The notes under the pieces are model-generated. The model saw only the letters and a program-made list of their open reading frames with translations, did not search any database and was not told where the DNA came from. A DNA stretch of 64,000 nt from Silurus meridionalis (lineage: Eukaryota > Chordata > Actinopteri > Siluriformes > Siluridae). Below, one piece after another: positions 48,024 through 64,000 of this stretch (the stretch's first letter is position 1; each line of letters opens with the position of its first letter). The position numbers were made by a program, and so were the translations under genes. The stretch lies in the NCBI RefSeq assembly GCF_014805685.1, contig NC_060893.1, positions 13,669,773-13,733,772 of the forward strand, given 5' to 3'.

Positions 48024-48130
48024 GACTGTTTTCTGAAAATTACTATCTGTGAGTTTTTTATGAGACAAACAGCCAACAGGAAATTCAGACAAAGATTTAG
48101 GACAGTTGTGTGAAAATTTTGTGAACTGCA

Positions 48131-48151
48131 TTCAGCACCTTGGACAGCTAA
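48131..48151 (+). promoter_or_regulatory. RE1/NRSE: REST-binding site
   Basis: TTCAGCACC, a two-base spacer, then GGACAGC: both half-sites of the canonical 21-base RE1 are intact at canonical spacing. Sixteen of 21 positions match, and the five differences fall in the spacer and at the 3' edge. REST represses neuronal genes, and miR-9 genes are known REST targets. The site is about 100 bases beyond the poly(A) signal of the mir-9 host transcript. Confidence 0.8.
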
Positions 48152-48237
48152 CAGCCCTGTAATGTAACCAATAGAAATAATGATTTTTACGAAAATAATA
48201 CATTGTGTGGATCGAAAATGAATGTCAAATGATAATG

Positions 48238-48239
<2 letters not shown>

Positions 48240-48306
<67 letters not shown>
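48240..48306. repeat. (AAT)n microsatellite
   Basis: About 20 AAT units ending in AAAT units. Confidence 0.97.
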
Positions 48307-48587
48307 AATGCTTAAATATATACAATATAAGTATTTATTAACCGAGTAAGCCAAAGCCATCCTTTGAAAGCCTGTAGTATGTGGTAATTTGTTTCCTTTT
48401 TTTTTTTTTTTTGCTGGTAAAGGGAATACAGAAAATAAAGTGAGAGTTGCTTTACATGCATTTTTTGTCTGAGGTCTGCTGGACGCACTCAAAAGGCTGT
48501 GAAGGTGCAGATTTGCTGTAATAACGCGCTTAAAGGCTAAACTGCGAAGGAAAATGAATGCACAGCACAAAGCGCTGATATTGCAAG

Positions 48588-48591
<4 letters not shown>

Positions 48592-48652
<61 letters not shown>
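48592..48652. repeat. (TA)n microsatellite
   Basis: About 30 TA units. Confidence 0.98.
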
Positions 48653-48657
<5 letters not shown>

Positions 48658-49329
48658 CATAAAAACATGTATGTTATATGTAGGCTCTTTTCATATAAAA
48701 GGAAATTTTAAATAGAGACCTAAAATATAATAAAACAAGCTTTATCGATCTGTAAAATACAAACAACTGACCATTATTTTGGAAGCTTTATATGCACACC
48801 ATTCTATATCATATAGCCCTAATTCACACTTGCTTTGTTTTTGCCACTTTTTTGCAGCTTTCTAAAAAATTATTATTCAAAATAATTTCTTAATATTTCT
48901 AGCGCACTTTTGTGAATCTTTTCCCTGATGTTGCATACTTTATGTAAAACAGTTTCAATATTGCAGTAGCCTACACAGAATACAAAGTCTAAATCTAAAT
49001 GTAACTGATTACATAAAACAATTTAATTTTCTATGACATCGCTCTGACAAAAATAAATGTCAGCATTATTTTAAAGAGTGGACTGAATGAGGCTCACAGT
49101 TACACAGTCTGTTCTTCTGATTACACAGCAAAATGATCACAAAAATAATGCAAGACGATAATTTTCTCAGATTATTCAATGTAGGCTTGATGTAGAAGGA
49201 TATGCATATTATTTAAGATAAAACAAAAGAAATGAGGGTGCACTTCTTTTTTATACGTTTATATCAAAGTTTGAACGTGTCTAAGTCCTCGTACAGATAT
49301 GGATATGGCAAAACACATCCAGGCAGGTT

Positions 49330-49640
49330 TGTTTCAGAAATAAGGGTGTTAATGGGGTCTCCAGTATTGACCTTGACTGCCTTTTGGTCTGATCCTTTAA
49401 ATGGACAGATCACTGACCAAGTTTGACATTGACCTGGGCTGAATGGAGCTTTAGTGATGATGTGGTGTTATTTTTGACAGGAACTGGCTGGTGGCAGAGT
49501 CCCCGGTCAGTCCCTAAAGGACAATAAACCAGGCCAAAGGTCTCCTTCAGCCAAAGGTTAGAGTAAGAGGTTAAGGACCAGTAATTAAGTGGTGATTTCC
49601 TTTTTTATTCCCTCGTGTGCATTGAGCTGCCAATATGGTT
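49330..49640. promoter_or_regulatory. Possible conserved non-coding element
   Basis: Complex sequence with a TAATTAAGTGG homeodomain-type site (about 49582), TGACCTGGGCTGAATGG and AGGCCAAAGGTCTCC. It has no coding potential and stands out from the AT-rich background downstream of mir-9. Called on composition only. Confidence 0.3.
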
Positions 49641-49689
49641 GCTTCTTTTACAAGGCCACTAAATGAACATGTGATATTCAACTACCAGT

Positions 49690-49825
49690 TAATAACCTCT
49701 ACAAAGCTAGTCTACTGCACAGCACAGATTCTGTAAAAAAAACCTGAAACAAAAAAGCCCCTAAATATAGATAGATAGATACATACCTATTATCAATTAT
49801 AATGTTTATTTATATCTATCTATCA

Positions 49826-49894
<69 letters not shown>

Positions 49895-52149
49895 GCTAGC
49901 TAGCTAGCTAGCTAACTAGCTATATTGTGGTGTGGTTTTATTGTCTATTATTAAGGCTATAAACAGTATTTATAAAGTTAAACTATTATATTATCTGTTG
50001 TAACATATAACCATGTATGTTTTTAATATGTCATACATCATACTTTTTAATGTGCTGTTCACGGGTCAGTTTGGTCGATGTTCATTTAAGATTTAATCTT
50101 CAATATAAATCTATGTTTTATTCTTTTGATGTTCTAAGACAGGTTTATGTGATTATAGGCTTGCCACATGGGATTATGTAAGTAATATCACAGGAAAAAC
50201 ATTTTAAAGTGCATGAATTTTGGGTAAACACATGCAAAACCATTTAAACAACTTTAAATGACAACTGTTGGAAAATCACATGGCTAAACCATGTCCTACA
50301 CGTGCAAAACTTTGGAGAGAAATAAATAGTGTATAAATATTGCAAGTGGGAATAAAAATAGGTGTTAGTTTCACTTGATTTAATTTTGTAAGGGGCACCT
50401 TTTTGCGTGTAAATTGTATTTGCTTTTAGTGTGTTAAATCAATTGTTGGAATATTTGACCAGAGGACCCTGAATGGCTGCAGTGAACAAGACCTGTTTGT
50501 TTTTGTGAGCCAGACTGCCTCTGTGCTGCTGAGGATGTAGTGGGTTTGATAAGTTAGCATAAGAATGGTGTCGGGGCTTGCGAACTGCTCTGACCTCTTG
50601 ACCTCTCCCTCTGAGGACATGAATAGCATGGCTCAGGGCCTTGAAGGCCTTTTCACGCGCTCGAAGACGTGCCTAAGCTCCTAAACATGGTGCTTTAACG
50701 AGTGAACGGCGATAACACCCACTGCCAGTAGTTTGTTTAAAGCCTCTCCCATAGAGACACATAGCCAGAGACAGACTAGGCGGTCTGATCTGAAACAAGG
50801 GCCTATTTACTGGGAAAACTGTGGATTAGTCTGTAGTCTTGATCGGTTTAGGGAATCCGCTAAGAGTGTCTACATTAGTGAATTTAATAGGAAATAAAAA
50901 TATTGATATGTACTTTAAAACAATAATTCCTGACCCAAATAAATATCTATAAATATATTTTAATATTTGCATACAAACTCAGAAAAGGGACACTAAACTG
51001 TGTCTTTCCTCATTGTGGTGGGACCATCAATCACACACCCTTTATACATTTTACCTGTAGTTTATTCTCTGTTCTAGAGTCCAATATAACACCATTTTGA
51101 AAATACATATCAAAGCTACAGTAATTTTGACAGGACCACCTTACTACAAGGAAAAGTAAAAATTAATAACATTTTATTAGTGTATATTTTAAACAAAATA
51201 AATGTATTTTGCATCGTGATTAAAGAATAATTCTACATTTCTGGTTAGGTCATTTTATATTGTTTTAAGAACCAAGGTGTTTCCTGAATTGAAAAAAAAA
51301 ATTCTAATAAGTGTTAACATTATGTAAAAGTTTTTGTTGATGGTAATGGTAATGTTTTTGTTGATTTATTTTATTGTGACTCATTAAAAAATAATAGCAA
51401 ATCTAGTTACAAAACTCACATTTTAAATTGTCCAAAATAAACACACAATCATTTATTTTTGTTGCACCTGAATTTTTTTCCAGAGATTTAATTTTATTAT
51501 TGAAAGACTAGGTGTATTGTGTCTGAAACAGACACTCTATTTGGGTGCATTGATTAGAGGTGTACATCTCAGCAGGATTTGTAAACTATTTTCAGGGGGA
51601 AAAAAACAAAAATGTGTTTATTTGAGAAAGCGCATCCTAAACTGTGTTAAACAAATTGTCATGTTTGTACATGGAGACTTCGGTCAGGTCTGCACAATGA
51701 AATGTCTACCGCTGCCTTTGCTGTGCGCTTGTGTGAAACGACCCTGACCCCTGCTGGTTACATATAAATATTGCACCATCCTGTTTTAAAATAAACGAGC
51801 CAATGGAAAATCTAATTTATATATATTCCTGGAGTTTTGGCGGATTATCTTTTGCAAGAAATTTAATTCACAACAATAGAAATTACAAAAATATAAAAAT
51901 AATCTAAGATTCATGACCTCAAGGATTTTAACAAGTGTTGATTGCGACTAATAATCCAAGTCAAGTCAAGTTAATTTTTTTTTAGCGCTTTTCACAATGG
52001 ACATTGTCTCAAAGCAGCTTTACAGGATTTAAGAATCAAGGTTGAATGATGTGTATTTATCCCTGCATCTACTACTTTAAATGTCCATAATCTTCATGAG
52101 GTGGGACATGACTGGAGCTGGCTCAACCTCAGGATGCCTCGGGATGGGT
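49690..52149. repeat. Tandem duplication, copy 1 (2460 bp)
   Basis: Copy 1 matches 52203-54612 nearly base for base. Differences are the length of the (TCTA)n tract (about 49816-49892 here, much shorter in copy 2), several one- or two-base indels in homopolymers and rare substitutions. It begins at TAATAACCTCTACAAAGC and ends at CTCGGGATGGGT. It contains a GC-richer block at about 50440-50860 that may be a regulatory element, and ends inside the 3' tail of a LINE. Confidence 0.97.
51957..52149 (-). mobile_element. LINE 3'-tail fragment (truncated by the duplication)
   Basis: This is the duplicate of 54419-54612. Read on the minus strand it ends in short ACTTG repeats, as CR1/L2-type LINE tails end in a microsatellite instead of poly(A). 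The body is missing because the duplication joint cuts it. Confidence 0.65.
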
Positions 52150-52202
52150 CTGAGGAGGAGGAATGGTCTCCTGGAGCCACTCTGATCAGCCTGCAGATGC
52201 GA
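52150..52202 (+). pseudogene. 53-bp insert copied from a polg coding exon at the duplication joint
   Basis: These bases are identical to 60023-60075, which lies in the polg exon 59994-60218 and encodes [18 protein letters not shown]. Counting two bases of shared GT at the left joint, identity covers 55 bases (52148-52202). The insert is in the same orientation as its source and has no splice or transposon features. It marks the joint between the two 2.4-kb copies. Confidence 0.97.
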
Positions 52203-54612
52203 TAATAACCTCTACAAAGCTAGTCTACTGCACAGCACAGATTCTGTAAAAAAAACCTGAAACAAAAAAGCCCCTAAATATAGATAGATAGATACATACC
52301 TATTATCAATTATAATGTTTATTTATATCTATCTATCAATCTATCTATCTATCTATCTATCTAGCTAGCTAGCTAGCTAACTAGCTATATTGTGGTGTGG
52401 TTTTATTGTCTATTATTAAGGCTATAAACAGTATTTATAAAGTTAAACTATTATATTATCTGTTGTAACATATAACCATGTATGTTTTTAATATGTCATA
52501 CATCATACTTTTTAATGTGCTGTTCACGGGTCAGTTTGGTCGATGTTCATTTAAGATTTAATCTTCAATATAAATCTATGTTTTTATTCTTTTTGATGTT
52601 CTAAGACAGGTTTATGTGATTATAGGCTTGCCACATGGGATTATGTAAGTAATATCACAGGAAAAACATTTTAAAGTGCATGAATTTTGGGTAAACACAT
52701 GCAAAACCATTTAAACAACTTTAAATGACAACTGTTGGAAAATCACATGGCTAAACCATGTCCTACACGTGCAAAACTTTGGAGAGAAATAAATAGTGTA
52801 TAAATATTGCAAGTGGGAATAAAAATAGGTGTTAGTTTCACTTGATTTAATTTTGTAAGGGGCACCTTTTTGCGTGTAAATTGTATTTGCTTTTAGTGTG
52901 TTAAATCAATTGTTGGAATATTTGACCAGAGGACCCTGAATGGCTGCAGTGAACAAGACCTGTTTGTTTTTGTGAGCCAGACTGCCTCTGTGCTGCTGAG
53001 GATGTAGTGGGTTTGATAAGTTAGCATAAGAATGGTGTCGGGGCTTGCAAACTGCTCTGACCTCTTGACCTCTCCCTCTGAGGACATGAATAGCATGGCT
53101 CAGGGCCTTGAAGGCCTTTTCACGCGCTCGAAGACGTGCCTAAGCTCCTAAACATGGTGCTTTAACGAGTGAACGCGATAACACCCACTGCCAGTAGTTT
53201 GTTTAAAGCCTCCCATAGAGACACATAGCCAGAGACAGACTAGGCGGTCTGATCTGAAACAAGGGCCTATTTACTGGGAAAACTGTGGATTAGTCTGTAG
53301 TCTTGATCGGTTTAGGGAATCCGCTAAGAGTGTCTACATTAGTGAATTTAATAGGAAATAAAAATATTGATATGTACTTTAAAACAATAATTCCTGACCC
53401 AAATAAATATCTATAAATATATTTTAATATTTGCATACAAACTCAGAAAAGGGACACTAAACTGTGTCTTTCCTCATTGTGGTGGGACCATCAATCACAC
53501 ACCCTTTATACATTTTACCTGTAGTTTATTCTCTGTTCTAGAGTCCAATATAACACCATTTTGAAAATACATATCAAAGCTACAGTAATTTTGACAGGAC
53601 CACCTTACTACAAGGAAAAGTAAAAATTAATAACATTTTATTAGTGTATATTTTAAACAAAATAAATGTATTTTGCATCGTGATTAAAGAATAATTCTAC
53701 ATTTCTGGTTAGGTCATTTTATATTGTTTTAAGAACCAAGGTGTTTCCTGAATTGAAAAAAAAAATTCTAATAAGTGTTAACATTATGTAAAAGTTTTGT
53801 TGATGGTAATGGTAATGTTTTTGTTGATTTATTTTATTGTGACTCATTAAAAAATAATAGCAAATCTAGTTACAAAACTCACATTTTAAATTGTCCAAAA
53901 TAAACACACAATCATTTATTTTTGTTGCACCTGAATTTTTTTCCAGAGATTTAATTTTATTATTGAAAGACTAGGTGTATTGTGTCTGAAACAGACACTC
54001 TATTTGGGTGCATTGATTAGAGGTGTACATCTCAGCAGGATTTGTAAACTATTTTCAGGGGGAAAAAAACAAAAATGTGTTTATTTGAGAAAGCGCATCC
54101 TAAACTGTGTTAAACAAATTGTCATGTTTGTACATGGAGACTTCGGTCAGGTCTGCACAATGAAATGTCTACCGCTGCCTTTGCTGTGCGCTTGTGTGAA
54201 ACGACCCTGACCCCTGCTGGTTACATATAAATATTGCACCATCCTGTTTTAAAATAAACGAGCCAATGGAAAATCTAATTTATATATATTCCTGGAGTTT
54301 TGGCGGATTATCTTTTGCAAGAAATTTAATTCACAACAATAGAAATTACAAAAATATAAAAATAATCTAAGATTCATGACCTCAAGGATTTTAACAAGTG
54401 TTGATTGCGACTAATAATCCAAGTCAAGTCAAGTTAATTTTTTTTTAGCGCTTTTCACAATGGACATTGTCTCAAAGCAGCTTTACAGGATTTAAGAATC
54501 AAGGTTGAATGATGTGTATTTATCCCTGCATCTACTACTTTAAATGTCCATAATCTTCATGAGGTGGGACATGACTGGAGCTGGCTCAACCTCAGGATGC
54601 CTCGGGATGGGT
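52203..54612. repeat. Tandem duplication, copy 2 (2410 bp)
   Basis: This is the near-identical second copy of 49690-52149, in direct orientation. At its right edge the LINE continues uninterrupted past 54612, so copy 2 holds the original right boundary and copy 1 the original left boundary. Confidence 0.97.
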
Positions 54613-55800
54613 AGAAAGAGTGAAGCAGTGGAGAGGAATTAGCGTAGCTATTGTTCATTATAATAACAAGCACAAGTTGATAATGTGCATGTGATCAGAT
54701 GTAATGGAGCACAATGTTATGATATGTGATATGTGCTATGTGCTATGTGCAGGCCTTGCTAAAAATCTCTGTCTTATCAAATTTTATAACAGAAAGTTAT
54801 GTGTCATCCAATCTTTACATTTTTTAACACACTCAGTTATTCGAGCCAATTGAGATGTTTCATCTGGTTTTGATGAGATATATAGCTGGGTATTATCAGC
54901 ATAACAGTGGAAGCTAATCCAATTACTTCTAATAATATTTCCCAAAGAAAGCATGTATACTGTGAAAAGCAGGGGTCCTAGAACCGAATCTTGTGGCACC
55001 CCATAATTTACTTGCATTAACCTGAATAGTTCTCCATTTAAATCTACAAAATGGTAACAATCAGACAGGCAGGATTTAAACCAGCTTAATGCCTGTCCCA
55101 GAATGCCGATGTAATTCTGTAAGCGATCCAGAAGAAGGTCATGATCTATGGGATCCAATGCAGATCTAGAAAAAACTAACGGGGCCTAAAACCTGACTGT
55201 TAGAAGGAACATAACTGGGCAGACACAATCTTTTCTAAAATCTTAGACATAAACAGAAGATTTGAAATGGGTCTGTAATTTGATAGTTAATTTGGATCCA
55301 AATTTGGTTTCTTAATGAGGGGCTTAACAACTGCCAATTCGAGGGGTTTAGGGACATGAAATTAATATAGTGAGGAGTTAATAATATCCAGAAGAGGCTC
55401 ACCAGCTGTATGTAACACTTCTTTCAGTAGTATAGTTGGAAGGGCAACTAACATATATGTTGTTGATTTGGCTTGGATAATATCATACAGCTCTTCCTGA
55501 CCTATACTTGTAAAGCAGTGTAATTGTAATTGTGGAGTTTCCCGTGAGACTGGATCACAAGATGCTCCTCAATTGTGTTTCTAATACTTTACATTTTTTC
55601 AATAAAGAAATGCATAAAGTCCTGTCTACTGAACTGTGATTCAGATACCTGATTTGTTGTTAATGTAGTCACTGTACTAAAAAGGAACCTGGGATTGTAT
55701 TTGTTGTTTTCTATGAGTTTGCTTAAGTTCTCAACTCTAGCAGCGTTTAGCGCCTGTCTGTAGCTGAACATACTGTCTTTCTCGTACCTCCAATTTAGTT
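54419..55800 (-). mobile_element. Dead CR1/L2-like LINE with reverse transcriptase remnants
   Basis: On the minus strand, 55158-54784 encodes a reverse transcriptase core: DPIDHDLLLDRL, the VPQDSVLGPLLF block (VPQGSVLGPLLF in active elements) and FHCYADNTQLYISSKPDE. The catalytic YADD is YADN here, so the enzyme is inactive. An upstream piece (55771-55589, YRQALNAARVENLSKLIE and NNKYNPRFLFSTV) belongs to the segment before the RT, now in another frame. Frameshifts and stops separate them. The 3' UTR runs to a short ACTTG-type tail at about 54420. The 5' part, including the endonuclease, is absent. Confidence 0.85.
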
Positions 55801-56059
55801 ATTAAATCCACAGCACATTAACAAGAAATAACTATCAACAATTACAAACAAATGGAAGGCATCTGACATTGTGTATTATATCCATGAATGCAGTGACAAC
55901 CCTAGCTGTTTATTCTGCTTGTGCTGTTTACTTCATCTGTCATCTGCTGAATAATACATTTATTCTAAATGTTTTTGTACGCAGTTGTAAAATTTTTAAG
56001 TCTATTACATTGATTGACTTTAGATGTTTTTTTCATTCTAAAACCAAAAGATTAAAATG
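55801..56059. other. Spacer between LINE and tRNA
   Basis: AT-rich, no gene seen. The end nearest the tRNA contains TTTT runs on the minus strand (complement of AAAA at about 56054), which would terminate pol III just after the tRNA gene. Confidence 0.5.
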
Positions 56060-56132
56060 CGACCCCGGCAGGACTCGAACCTGCAATCTTCTGATCCGAA
56101 GTCAGACGCCTTATCCATTAGGCCACGAGGCC
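56060..56132 (-). tRNA. tRNA-Arg, anticodon UCG
   Basis: A 73-base cloverleaf on the minus strand. The acceptor stem GGCCTCG pairs with CGGGGTC with two G-U pairs. A box TGGCCTAATGG and B box GGTTCGAGTCC are canonical. The anticodon loop CTTCGGA carries TCG (56097-56099 on the + strand), reading CGA arginine codons. No intron. CCA is not encoded, as usual in eukaryotes, and a T run follows at once. It is divergent from polg, 240 bases away; a tRNA-Arg(TCG) also lies near POLG in human, from memory. Confidence 0.97.
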
Positions 56133-56285
56133 TACAGTGAGTTGTAGAAATTCTCGCTTTTATGCGTATGCGTATTTTTTTAATCCACTTTAATGTCTAC
56201 TTATAATGCAGGATTTATATGTGTTTAGTTATTAAATATACATGCGATACTGTACACATTTGATCCGTAATTATTATTATTTTTA

Positions 56286-56461
56286 TCCATCAAAAAATGT
56301 CCAAGCAAAGCTACCAGTCTTAGCCACGCAGTGTCGCTGTATAAGAAACGGAGCAGTAGAAGACAGCTAAGATGGCTACATGGTCGGTGTTGTGTGATGT
56401 TCCTGATCCTCAGGTTGAAATTAAAGCACGGTCTGAACACGCGGGGATGAATAACACTGTG
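56286..56461 (+). promoter_or_regulatory. polg promoter region and predicted 5' UTR exon
   Basis: Upstream of polg a short GC-balanced stretch ends at a consensus donor (ACTGTG then GTGAGG, 56461/56462). Joined to the acceptor before 56812 it would give a non-coding first exon. It contains an ATG in very good context (AAGATGG at 56372) that opens a 38-residue upstream ORF ending at 56838. The TSS itself cannot be placed. Confidence 0.5.
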
Positions 56462-56838
56462 GTGAGGAACACAATGATGTTTCAATTTGAATATTTTTTA
56501 GCAGGACGGTAATTTAGGCGCATTCTGCTCTCTGTAAATCGCAGTTACACGTGTAAACTCGCTACATGCTGAAGTTTGCAAACAAGAGCACATTATAAGT
56601 TTTTAAAGAAACATGTTATAACGATGCTCCTGTCAGTATGATCCAGTGGACTTTCACTTTTGTAGTGTTTGGAAAAACAGTTTTTTTTTCTTTGGGTTGC
56701 TGCTTTTAAAATAAGTTTTCATGGATGATACTTATACTCATTTTTGATAGTTAATGGTGTGCATTTGTGTATTCGTATATATTTATTATATCTATTTATT
56801 TGACTTATCAGAATGTGAATCACCCAAAAGCAAACTGA
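56372..56838 (+). CDS. Upstream ORF in the polg leader, 38 residues (predicted, spliced)
   Basis: ATG at 56372 with A at -3 and G at +4. Thirty codons run to the donor at 56461; if spliced to 56812, eight more codons and a TGA (56836-56838) follow, six bases before the polg ATG. The peptide (starting MATWSVLCDV) has no recognised domain. It would probably depress polg translation, or it may be the start of an unrelated short transcript. Both the splice and its use are inferred. Confidence 0.35.
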
Positions 56839-56844
56839 GGAAAG

Positions 56845-64000
<7,156 letters not shown>

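Larger units (their letters stand above)
38580..48040 (+). ncRNA. mir-9 primary transcript / lncRNA host gene (predicted)
   Basis: A spliced non-coding unit is predicted from signals, not from coding content. After the CpG promoter, a strong acceptor (polypyrimidine tract then GCAG) opens an exon at 40975 that contains the mir-9 hairpin and ends at the donor CAG/GTAGGC after 41191. A second internal exon is 42115-42429 (TTACATTCCAG acceptor, GAG/GTGAGT donor). The last exon starts at 47734 and ends near an AATAAA at 48018-48023. No long coding frame spans them. This resembles the mammalian MIR9-3 host lncRNA, which lies between RHCG and POLG. Exon 1 and the splicing pattern are inferred. Introns carry several microsatellites and possible enhancers. 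Confidence 0.55.

Noticed and set aside
50426..53096. Identical 67-codon minus-strand ORFs in both duplicated copies
   Set aside because: Identity results from the DNA duplication, not from protein conservation; no domain or gene signals.
49690..54612. Duplication as a haplotype or assembly artefact
   Set aside because: A collapsed-haplotype error would join the copies directly. The 53-bp polg insert at the joint, and differences scattered through the copies, argue for a real event, although only raw reads can prove it.
54784..55158. Reverse transcriptase frame as a host gene
   Set aside because: It is a broken LINE: YADN in place of YADD, frameshifts, and no endonuclease part.

Overview
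This is a vertebrate nuclear chromosome window, almost certainly from a teleost fish. The genes are split by short GT-AG introns, the intergenic DNA is AT-rich and full of microsatellites, and there are tRNA-derived SINE, CR1/L2-like LINE, Tc1-like and MITE fragments. The proteins read best as fish forms. A catfish or other otophysan would fit the repeat content, but I cannot settle the species. All four protein-coding genes are on the + strand. Their order, unc45a - gdpgp1 - rhcg - (mir-9) - polg, matches from memory the gene neighbourhood of human 15q26.1.

Layout. 1-8472: unc45a, lacking its first exon(s), 17 exons in view. 9655-10010: two SINE tail fragments. 10147-11238: gdpgp1, one coding exon. 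11940-12187: a tRNA-Glu-derived SINE. 15672-27118: rhcg, 11 exons, complete, with a GC-rich promoter just upstream. 27119-38400: a long AT-rich intergenic stretch with a few GC-rich, possibly regulatory islands (about 28.9-29.6, 32.3-32.9 and 35.9-36.1 kb). 38440-48040: a non-coding transcription unit carrying a perfect mir-9 hairpin (41048-41130). It has a CpG-rich promoter with a palindromic CRE, predicted spliced exons and a poly(A) signal, and an excellent RE1/NRSE (REST site) lies about 0.1 kb past its end. 49690-54612: a recent 2.4-kb tandem duplication. 54421-55800: a dead LINE on the minus strand. 56060-56132: tRNA-Arg(UCG) on the minus strand. 56372-64000: polg (mitochondrial DNA polymerase gamma), exonuclease and linker parts only; the window ends before the polymerase palm motifs.

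The four proteins do not form one pathway: a myosin/HSP90 co-chaperone, a GDP-glucose phosphorylase, an ammonia channel and the mitochondrial replicase. What links the locus is conserved synteny, with the neural microRNA gene between rhcg and polg.

The most unusual content is structural. Three independent scars look like replication template switching. (1) The joint of the 2.4-kb tandem duplication carries a 53-bp same-strand copy of a polg coding exon located about 8 kb downstream. (2) An inverted copy (about 75 bp) of the unc45a exon 6/intron 6 boundary sits between microsatellites in the first intron seen here. (3) A forward-reverse-forward triplication with 57-bp perfect inverted arms lies in rhcg intron 1. 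I found no CRISPR, phage or bacterial-type system, and none is expected in this DNA.
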